From positions 19,468,120 to 19,532,119 of the forward strand of contig JAAONU010000001.1 in the NCBI GenBank assembly GCA_012932295.1: 64,000 bases of DNA. The letters run 5' to 3'. A program made the position numbers and the translations under genes. Position 1 is the first letter of the stretch; each line of letters starts with the position of its first letter. The stretch comes from Cyclina sinensis (taxonomy: Eukaryota; Mollusca; Bivalvia; Venerida; Veneridae). Of the stretch, positions 48,201 through 58,024 are shown piece by piece. The notes beneath the pieces were generated by a model. The model was not told the DNA's origin and ran no database searches. It saw only the letters and a program-made list of their open reading frames with translations.

Positions 48201-51125
48201 TTAGAAAATAGAAATGTCGACCTCGTGGTCGGCATTCAAAGAATCGTGCTCATAGTCGTCGTCGGAATAGCAGCAGGGGCCAGTGACTGATACAAGTGAT
48301 GGCTCGGCAGATGGCCCATTGGTTGGCCCGGAGGACGGGGTGTTTGTCGCCATGGCGGATGGGGTTCTGGCTTTCATTGTGGACCGGCATCGGCTGAGAA
48401 CATCCCTGTTTCTTTCTGCATTTGCCTGCTTTTCTTTGATGTTCAAGTCTGCCTTCTTGCGGAACTGGTAGTCACTGTCAGCCTTCTTTTCCTTACACTT
48501 GGCTCTAGGAATGTCAAAGATATACTCGTATAGCAATATAAGTTAGATATAGCTGTAAAAGTTTCTGTAATATCATAAGTCTAAATACTTTCTTTTGTCT
48601 GGATGATTGTTTAGGCATTTCTCTTTGAGACTCAAAATTTGATTACTCTCAAAAACGTTCGTGTTTACACATCTATGTCACGGTCTGCGCGTTAAATTTG
48701 GAAAACATCTTCAATTAACATGAATTTACTAGTACTATATTTTGATATTTTTGACATTGTCATTTTTACTGTGTTACCTTTTCTTTTCATATTCCCTGGC
48801 AGCGTTTGTCTTCTGTGCCAACATTTCGGCTCTTTTGCAAGCAGCATTCTGCTCTCTTTCGTAACGTATCTACAGTTTGAATACGACAACACGTTATAGA
48901 AATGAGGAAATTTAAAAAAACTTTAGGTAGGCTTAAATAGCAAAGCACGCTATGTCATCGGACTCTTCTAATGAGGAAGTGGTGATTCAAAATTTAAATA
49001 AAGTCGAAAACAGTTGTCTCTTTTCAAAACATGCCCGGTGATGGAACTTTTAAATTCTAAACAGTACGCTTTGTCCCTATTTGTTTTACTAAAAGTGAAA
49101 CACAACAACTAGATAAAATTAAGCGAGAAGAAATTCTGTTACAATTACACAGAATTTAATTTTTTTCTACCTAGAGAAAAAAGGAGGGTGTACTTACTTG
49201 AAATAAAAGATGAGATAGTGTTTTAAGAATCTGCCTTTTACTTAAGAAAACTGGAACTATACTAATCTGGGCTTGCTTTCTTTATACAGACACTAAACTT
49301 ACTGGTCCAGGGGTCCTTTTAATTGGCGGAAGAAGCGGCTTCTTCAAGATGGTTGGTCGGCTGTCAACCTAAATGTTGAAAGATTCACCTCTGCGTGCTG
49401 TTCGATGGTTATACTCCACTGAAATATATGTATGAAATAAATAAATAAATAAATATTGTTTTTGACTGAGATAAAGTCTAAATCCACAAAAAGTATAGTT
49501 ACAGGTATAATATGTTGATAACAAAGTGAGCTTAAATTGTTTCCTTTATTTATTGTATTATAATTTTCATATATATTTAAATTTTCGTCCATACGGAAAT
49601 ACAAATGATAAAATTCTACATTAATGAGCCAGTGGTTACGAAAGCAGATTGGTCCGAGGTTTACGGGAACCCCGATGGATTTGTAATACAGGTATGCTTA
49701 TTTCAAATTCCGTCATCCCTGTCTGATCTTGAATTTCTCATTCTCACATTTTGGATTCAGTGCTTGTAATATTACAGGATACAGTCAAAGATAGCAGTTG
49801 ATATATATTGCAAGAGATTTCTCATCATTTCAACTAATAAAAAATGTTATATTCTCTGTTTAATTGAGGTTAACACCCTTTTACGGTGAAAGGCATATTG
49901 GACAGGCAGTTAACGTAACCATCCTTACTAGGAAGGACCAGTACTAGACTCCATTTCTCTATATAACAGCAATTTTTCTCGCACAAATGGTAATGATAGG
50001 TAGTGGGGCTCGTACCATTGACCTTCCGTCAGTGAGAAGTTACTAAGTTAAAACTGTGGGAAAGAAGCAAGGAAAATACTTAAAATTTCTGGAAAAAAAT
50101 CTTGCATGTGGCCATTCTTTTTGATGAATGAATTAAATGTACCATGAAAACAACAAAAACACAACAAATGAACACAGAAACAAACCTAATTTTGGAGGAG
50201 AAGTCCTGGCAGCAATTGCTTTCCGCTTCTTTTCTCTACGTCTCTCTTTTCGCTTTGCGAACCATGTCGCTATAAAACCAAATAGGCAAGGCAATTTTCT
50301 GGGGCTCTTGGTGTTTGCAGTATCTTCTTTCACCGTTTCTTCAATGTCTGAGGAGTTTCTCTGTGCCTCCTTCTTATTTTGACTTTTCTGTTAAAGAAAT
50401 GAATGGCGTGGTTATAAGAATGAAACATAACAAGAACGTAAATAATAGACAAATAAGATACTAGTAATATTGAAATATTGAGATTGAATTAAAAACAATA
50501 CGATGAAATTTTAATAAGGGACCAAACAAAGAACGACCAAAGGAAGGGAGAGAGGCAGGGAGGGGAGAGCATACTTGAACGAATCTTTGTGTTTTATCTA
50601 AGTGAATTATAATTCAACTGGTTTTAAAATATAAACTTAACTTTGTTTTACCTTGTCTTTCTTGATTTTAACGCTTTTCTTGTTCCCGTTTCCAGCGGTG
50701 TCGGGTTCTGTTCTAGCTTGACTTTTTTCGTTATTTTTCTGTTGTGCGCCGTCTAACGGCAACACGCGGTTCTTCATTTTTCTGCCTTTCTTCTTTTTCT
50801 TCTTCTTGCCCGTTTTCTCTGGTTCCTTATCTGTTTTCTTTACCTCTGCAGATTCTTCATTAGTATCTTTAACCTCGGCCACCCGTGCTCTGAACATTTC
50901 TTCTATGTGCTTTGCATAAGTGATTTCAACTTCACGGAAACCTTCTTCAATTTTAGCTGTGCGGTCGATGGGGACCAAAGGCTTCAGAGGAAAGAACTTC
51001 ACATTATCATTTCGCGCAATAAGTTTTGAATTTACAGCATTGTCATTTTTACCTGTGTCTTCTACGTTGTCTTTGGAGTATCCCTCCTCTAAAAATCTGA
51101 CTCGGCGTGGCTTTTTTTCAGCCAT
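48201..51125 (-). pseudogene. Lysine-rich coiled-coil protein, copy A, truncated by an in-frame stop
   Basis: Exons: 51,125-50,652; 50,387-50,186; 49,418-49,303; 48,869-48,778; 48,504-48,201, all GT-AG and in phase, 396 codons as in copy B. In exon 3 the triplet at 49,371-49,369 reads TAG where copy B has GAG (plus-strand base 49,371 is A; B has C at 59,249). This would end the product after residue 241 and remove exons 4-5, including the charged helical region. All other sites are intact, so this may be a young pseudogene, a truncated isoform, a polymorphism or a sequencing error. An ATG 24 codons upstream (51,197) is open here but blocked by TAG in copy B, so Met at 51,125 is the conserved start. 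The family is not recognised. Confidence 0.8.
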
Positions 51126-51209
51126 TTCGGCTGTTTTATTATGCCCACGCTTAGGGCCTGACTCAATGCCCGCACTCTGTTGAGCTATGCTAAGCAACGT
51201 CGTCAGGCG

Positions 51210-51265
51210 TCGTTATGACGTCTGCTAGTTATGACGTCACAAACGTCAAATGGATTATGGGAAGT
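51210..51265 (-). promoter_or_regulatory. CRE-pair promoter, copy A
   Basis: TGACGTCA at 51,232-51,239 and a one-base-altered site TGACGTCT at 51,216-51,223, 16 bp apart. GGATTATGGGAAG at 51,252-51,264 (minus CTTCCCATAATCC) resembles ETS or ZNF143/THAP11-type promoter sites. It lies about 90-140 bp upstream of the ATG at 51,125. Confidence 0.5.
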
Positions 51266-51376
51266 TATTCATCTTTATGAAATGTAAATAGTGTACAGGG
51301 AAACATGTGATTAGGGTATGCGTTAGGACAAAAAAATAACATGTTTGTTCAAAATACACTTTATGGTCGAACACTA

Positions 51377-52890
51377 GAAGTGAAAAGAAGAATTTAAGAA
51401 TGAAAGATAGAAAGAAGTGAAAAGAAGAATTTCAGAACGAATGATACAAAGAAATGAAAAGAAGAATTTATGAATGAATGATAGAAAGAAGTGAAAAGAA
51501 GAATTTATGAATGAATGATAGAAAGAAGTGAAAAGAAGAATTAAAGAATGAATAATAGAAAGAAGTGAAAAGAAAAATTTAAGAATGAAAGATAGAAAGA
51601 AAGAAAGAAAGAAAGAAAGGGAAAAGAAGAATTAAAGAACGAATGATAGAAAGAAGTGAAAAGAAGAATTTAAGAACGAATGATAGAAAGAAGTGAAAAG
51701 AAGAATTTATGAATGAAAGATAAAAAGAAAAAGAAAAGGATTTAAGAATGAAAGATAGAAAGAAAGCGGAAGAACAATTTAAGAATGAAAGATAGAAAGA
51801 AAGAAAGGGAAAAGAAGAATTTAAGAACGAAAGATAGAAAGAAAGAAAGGGAAAAGAAGAATTTAAGAATGAAAGATAGAAAGAAATGAAAAGAAGAATT
51901 TCAGAAAGAATGATAGAAAGAAGTGAAAGGAAGAATTTAAGAATGAAAGATAGAAAGAAAAGGAAAAGGATTTAAGAATGAAAGATAGAAAGAAAGGGGA
52001 AGAAGAATTTAAGAATGAAAGATAGAAAAAAAGAAAGAAAGGGAAAAGAAGAATTTAAGAATGAAAGATATAAAGAAGTGAAAAGAAGAATTTAAGAATA
52101 AATGATAGAAAGAAGTGAAAAGAAGAATATAAGAATGAATGATAGAAAGAAGTGAAAAAAAGAATTTAAGAATGAATGATAGAAAGAAGTGAAAAGAAGA
52201 ATTTAAGAATGAATGAAAGATAGAAGTGAAAAGAAGAATTTAAGAAAGAATGATAGAATGAAGGGAAAAGAAGAATTAAAGAATGAAAGATAAAAAGAAG
52301 TGAAAAGAAGAATTTAAGAATGAAAGATAGAAAGAAAAGGAAAAGGATCTAACAAAGAAAGATAGAAAGAAAGAAAGGGAAAAGAAGAATTTAAGAATGA
52401 AAGATAGAAAGAAAGAAAGGGAAAAGAAGAATTTAAGAATGAAATATAGAAAGAAAGGGAAAAGAAGAATTTAAGAGTGAAATACAGAAAGTAGTGAATA
52501 GAAGAATTTAAGAAAGAAAGATAGAAGGAAGGGAAAAGAAGAATTTAAGAATGAAAGAAAGAAAGAAGAGAAAAGTAGAATTTAAGAAAGAATGATAGAA
52601 TTACGTGAAAAGAAGAATTTAAGAAAGAATGGTAGAAAGAAGTGAAAAGAAGAATTTAAGTAAGAATGAAAGAAAGAAGTGAAAAGAAGAATTTATGAAT
52701 AAATGATTGAAAGAATTGAAAAGAAGAATTTAAGAATGAATGAAAAATAGAAAGAAGTGAAAAGAAGAATTTAAGAAAGAAAGATAGAAAGAAGGGAAAA
52801 GAAGAATTGAAGAATGAAAGATAGAAAGGGAAAAGAAGAATTTAAGAATGAAAGATAGAAAGAAAGAGAAAAGAAAGATTTAAAGACAGA
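51377..52890. repeat. Purine-rich minisatellite, ~40 units, copy A only
   Basis: Tandem units of about 37-45 bp, consensus parts 'GAAGTGAAAAGAAGAATTTA' and 'AGAATGAAAGATAGAAA'. The plus strand is almost pure purine, so triplex (H-DNA) formation is plausible. It begins directly after GGTCGAACAC, where copy B continues into unrelated sequence. Copy B carries only one such unit at about 63,031-63,075. Confidence 0.93.
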
Positions 52891-53085
52891 ATTAAAAAAT
52901 ACCATATAAAAGAAATAAAATAAGAAAAATAGACAGACAAACAGACAACTACAGAGAGAAATACTGAAAAAAAAAGAAAAGAAAGACTGACAAAGAAAGA
53001 AAGACATTAATACATGTATAAGAAAGACAGATAGAAAGAAGTGAAAAAATAAATATGAAAAAAACAAAACAAAGAAAAGACATTG
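52890..53085. repeat. Purine-rich tail of copy A
   Basis: Matches 63,075-63,284: 'AGACAGACAAACAGACA', 'CTACAGAGAGAAATACTG', 'AAGAAAGAAAGACATTA'. This shared tail shows that the duplicated unit ends at 'GACATTGAT'. Confidence 0.85.
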
Positions 53086-53254
53086 ATCAACCTGGCCTTG
53101 TTTTGGACCGTTCGCGACTTTCTGGTAACGTTTTCAATTTCCCCTCTAAATGGTAAGTGGATATATCCAAACTAAATAATGGACAAGTCTATTTTAGAAA
53201 GTTAAAAGGGTAACAGTAAACAAGGTAAACTGTTCATGCTATGGTAATCCTAAG

Positions 53255-53996
53255 TTATATCGACATGTACTTTGATAAACCATTGCAGATGCTTACATTT
53301 CTCAAGCCCTTAAAGCCGATACTTGAATGATAAAATAGCCGTTCCCTTACAAAGCCCAAAGCAAAAGAACGTTTTATTAAAAAGCCAAGACACTACAATG
53401 CTGCAGTTTACATGTAAAAATGCGTTTCTAGAATTTTCATGTTTGTTGACAGTGTTATTACTTTACACATTATCCCAGACGATTCCATGCAGCTGTTACT
53501 TCCCTTTCATTGCCATCTCGCGTGATATGGCAAACTCCTATCACAGTGAGGGTCGAAAGTAAATAGTCTGGATTACCTGATTAGCAGAACTTCATTGTTC
53601 GAACAGTGCAGGATTACATATTAAAGTGTTTTATATTAAAATTCGACTGAGTTTGCTGAGATGTTCTACTAATATGCATTTTCTTTAAATTACAGAAGAT
53701 TGAAAAGTTCATATTGATATGTAGAACTTTGTCTTATTTTTATTCATATTTATAAATTTGAATTTAGGATTTTTCGATCTTGGAGAAAAATACCATACCT
53801 CATACTTGCGAAGAAGTGAAGTTCCGAAAGGAAAATTCATCCCAAAGTTGGGGATGCACTTAACAGAATTGAACTGCTTAATGACCAGAGGGGCGACAAA
53901 GCTAGAGCTATAGACTTCTTCAAAGAGGGTATTAAAGTAAAGAAGAAGTCTAAAGCCGCTCCTATTTCCATTGTATACTCCCTAAGCAATGTTGCA
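53255..53996. other. Copy-B-specific segment
   Basis: About 740 bp with only about 45 bp at the equivalent place in copy A (43,848-43,896). An AGTTGGGG remnant in both, with AGTT at each end of the first ~595 bp in B, fits a short-repeat-mediated deletion in A plus other change at the SINE head. A 79-codon plus ORF (53,323-53,562) has no support. Confidence 0.6.
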
Positions 53997-53998
53997 AA

Positions 53999-54180
53999 GC
54001 GCAGGGCTCCGGATCCGGAAGTCGCTGGTTTGAATCCCGTCAGAGGCGAGATTCTCCCACGATCTTCACATTCCTCCACGCTGCGCGAATACTGGTATGG
54101 AACCCAGGAAGCAGTCATCGAGCGTGATGAATCTAAGTTGTAAGAACTTGTATCGCAATCGATGTAAAATAAATGAGTCT
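53999..54180 (+). mobile_element. tRNA-derived SINE, copy B, head altered
   Basis: B box GGTTTGAATCC at 54,027-54,037 and the same body as 43,881-44,085, but the A-box part is replaced by the copy-B-specific segment. Confidence 0.6.
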
Positions 54181-54684
54181 AAACTAGAATCATCATATGT
54201 AAACGCTTGGTTTGTTTCATCTTTGGGCTAAAAGCCGGTACAGATCCGACACCAAACTCGGGTACAATAAAAATACGAAATGGAATTAAATGAACGTAAA
54301 GCGCCATCAGTATCCTTGAAAAACGTAAATGTATTCAACTTTCACTTTATAACATCCTATTGCGCATCCTATTGCGCATCCTATTGCGCACAATGAAAGC
54401 ATAAGATTGGTTCAAAAGTCAACTATGAAAGAGTTCAAACTATTGCCCGGTCAACAGTTTGAACTGTTGCCCGGACCTGAATAAATTGTTGCTGGCGTTC
54501 TTGAAAGATGAAAAAATGCCAGGAAACAGGGGTAAATAATGAATTACAAGTTATATAGAGCGTTATGTAATAATAAAAAAATGTACTTTCTTTACAAGAA
54601 TGGCGCTGCGTACACTGTGTGCATTGATTGGACCTCACCATAACATTGTAGCCCAAAGAGATCATCAATATCCTGATATAGCCT

Positions 54685-56295
54685 TGTTATTTTACCTCAT
54701 CTGACCATTCTGTGGTTATGGTCAGCTTTTGTGACCGACTGATGTCCGTCGTCCGTGCGTGCATTATGTGCGTGCGTCCGTCAACAATTTCTTGACTGCA
54801 CGATAAATGTTTAATTTTTGATTTGGTCATAACCAAACTTGCATAGAACTTGTATGACTCGCTTCCTTTTCTGAAGCGGCATAAGAAATCATGCTTTATG
54901 GAGTTAAGGTCCCTGATAGGGACATAATTTGTTTGGCTGCAGGATAGAAATTTCAATTTTGATTTGATTTTAACCAAACATTTCTTTTGGAAGAAACCAC
55001 AAGGTACTGAGTTTAAATATTTGGTGTGCAACTTGGTCTAGTGGACTTCTAGCAATTTGTTTAAATCATGGTCCTATGGTCAAAATTGGCCCCGCCAAGG
55101 GGTGACTTGTATTTTTCACAAACTTTTATAAAAAAATTCTTATTGTCAGAATCCATAATGCTTTAGTCGACAAATATATTAGACATTTGGTATGTAGGTA
55201 ATTTGCAAAGATCTCTACCATTGGGTAGGTTTGAGGTCACTGGGGTCAATGTCATCAAGGTAAGGAATAGATTTTTCTACTTTCTGTCATATAGCCTTTA
55301 TTTATTGACTGATATTTTAGATATTTGTTATAAAGACACCTTGTATAACCGTTACCATTAATTGGAGTCAAGAACATTTAAGCTAAATATAGATTTTTCT
55401 ACTTTATCCTATAGAACCTTCATTTAATCACCAATATCTTAGATTATTTCGTATGTAGGTTCCCTGCATGGACCTTTATCATTGGGTGGGGTCTGAAGTT
55501 ACCGAGACCAAGGACTCCAAAATGTCAAATAGATTTTTCTACTTTTTGTCACAGAGCCCTTTTTTACTGGCTGAAACTTTAGATATTTTGTAAATAGACA
55601 CCTGGTATGAACCTCTACCATTAACTGCGGTCAAGGTCACCAAACTAAAGATAATATTTCTTCTTTATCTTATAGAGCTTTCGTTTTTTGACCAATGTCT
55701 TAGGTAGTTGGTATGTTGGTTGCTTGCATGGACCTCTAACCCTAGGTGGGGTTCGAGGTCTCTGTGGTCATTGTCACCGAGGATAAAAATAGACGTTTCT
55801 ACTTTCTGTTTTAGAGCCTTTATTTATCGACCAATATCTAAGATATGTGTTTTAAAGGCACCTTCCATGAACCTCTTCCATTCACTGGGGTCAAGGTCAA
55901 GGTCAACAAGGCTTAAAATATATTTTGTACTTTACTTATACCAGTATCTAAGATATGTGTTTTAAAGGCACCTTCCATGAACCTCTTCCATTCACTGGGG
56001 TCAAGGTCAAGGTCAGCAAGGCTTAAAATATATTTTGTACTTTACTTATGGAGTCTCCATTTATTTGGTATGTAAGTACCTTCTATGGATCTCTAACACT
56101 GGGTGGGAATTAAGGTCACTGGGATTAAGGTCAAAGTCACAGAGGTTAAAATAGATTTTTCTACCTTATAATAGTGTTTTGCTCACATTCGTTTCAATTT
56201 CAACCAAACTTTCACAAAACATTTATAAAGAGTTATAGCCCCTGAGCAATGGAACTCAGATGAGTGATTTAGGGCCATCCTGTTTTATTTATATT
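54685..56295. repeat. Composite dispersed repeat, copy B
   Basis: Counterpart of 44,575-46,412. It lacks about 170 bp near its start and the final hairpin is eroded. It has gained an exact-looking 110-bp tandem duplication (55,831-55,940 and 55,941-56,050, starting CCAATATCTAAGATATGTG and CCAGTATCTAAGATATGTG). Confidence 0.8.
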
Positions 56296-57039
56296 CTTAT
56301 AAGCCACCAAATATTCTCATGCATTCGAGGCTGAATGATAAATGGACCAGAGTATAGACTCTCAATATTTAGGAATGAAATATTAAACCAAAATGATTTT
56401 GTTTGTCAACATTTCTACGTGTTTATTCAGTCTCAAAGTATAGATATTTCAAAACTTTTCGTCTTTTTTTGCAAAAAATGAGTTACTTCGCCAAAACTCT
56501 CGACCGACTATCCGCCACGTCATTGGTAAATCAAAAGAATGCGTCATAAATTAGGAAATTAATTACGTTCAAATAAATAACAAATAAAACAGTAAATGAA
56601 ATAAAACCAAAAAAGAAAACGTGTTCTGTGATAACCTGAATACAGAAAAAGTTGAAAGTGCATATTGTTTGAAATCTTCTTCAAGTGTGTAGTGAGCCAG
56701 TTGTTTTGTGAAAAAAAAAATGTTATTACATTATATGAGATTTAGTGCACTGTTGCCCAGTCATGTCTGACCAACATGGTTTGCGCTTGTAAACAGTCCC
56801 GTAATCAGATTGTACATAACTGGTCTGATTTCGTCTACTTTGATATTCGTCTTCAACGATCCCGTAAAAATTGTTTCTCAAATTTTCAAAATGACCTTAA
56901 TAGCTTTCATTTATTTCATAAAATATAATATGTCAGTATGTAGCCTTTTCTTTGCCTTTGTAAATGATGAGAAACACGGCAACGATGATGGTTATGATAA
57001 TGCTAATGAGGAAGAAGACATAGAATTAGAAAGATAATT

Positions 57040-57465
57040 ATGATGAATAAAGGAGAAATATAAAAGATATGATATAAAGGATGATGATAACAGATATAAT
57101 AAAATGACGAAGATGATTATTTTTTTTGCTTTTTTTCATCCACAACGCCGAGGCGTGTAGGTATTTTTTTAAATGAAAGATATGATATAAATGATGATAA
57201 AAATAATTATAATGATAAGGATGATGACAAAGATGATGGTGATGAGGAAAACGACTTAGAATTAGAACGATGATTATGATGCATAAAATAGGAGAAATAT
57301 AAATGATATAATATAAATGATATAATATAAATGATACGATATGAATGATGATGATAATAAAAAATGATAATGCAGATGATGATTTTTTAAAGTTTTGTTT
57401 TGAATTTTTAATTTTTTTGGGTTCCTTTTTACATCCACAACGCCGAGGCGTGTAGGTATTTTTGC
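57040..57465. repeat. ATGATA-type microsatellite bracketed by a palindromic motif, copy B
   Basis: Motif with CACAACGCCGAGGCGTGT at 57,137-57,168 and 57,432-57,463. The intervening microsatellite is shorter than in copy A. Confidence 0.75.
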
Positions 57466-58024
57466 AAATGAATGAGAATGATGGATGATAAACATGCATG
57501 CTGATAAAATAGGATTAAGTTCTGTAAGATATCTTTTTGTGTAACCTTTTAATTAATTGAGAAAATTATGAGATTTGGTCTTTGGGGATTGAATCAAATG
57601 AACGAACAAGGGGTAGACTACCATCAGACAGAAATGCACAAACTGATTATAGTCTACACTGTGCAAAATAAAGTCTGCCACAAGCATGGAGAGGGCAACA
57701 ACACTGTGGATGGTGCAAGGCTCTTAACACATGTACTTAAAACAGTGCTTAAACAACTTTGAAAATGTTAAAAAAGTAAAATCGGTTATAAAGTTAAAAG
57801 GATTTTCAGGGTAAAAAACACCAAATCACAAGTCTACATAATGTTTACAACTACAGACAGGAAGTATTTAAGAACTGCAGTGGTTGTCTGTAAGGAATAG
57901 TTTTTGGCCAAATGTTCATAACTTCAATTTTAAATAAAACTGATTTCAAAATATGTCAAAAATTTGTAGAAATAAAAGGTTGGAAAAATACCATATGACG
58001 GGGGAAGTCGGTCTACATGCAAAT

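Larger units (their letters stand above)
43689..53085. repeat. Segmental tandem duplication, copy A
   Basis: About 9.4 kb collinear with 53,086-63,284: SINE, composite repeat, gene, CRE promoter, then a purine-rich end. It starts at ATCAACCTGGCCTTGTTTTG. Copies differ by scattered substitutions of a few percent and several indels (estimate by eye). It ends inside the purine tract at 'GAC ATT', where copy B begins. Confidence 0.93.

Noticed and set aside
51126..51197. Upstream start extending the copy-A protein by 24 residues
   Set aside because: The equivalent frame in copy B has a TAG, so the conserved Met at 51,125 is favoured.
52771..53067. 98-codon minus-strand ORF
   Set aside because: Same cause: polypyrimidine complement of the copy-A purine tail.
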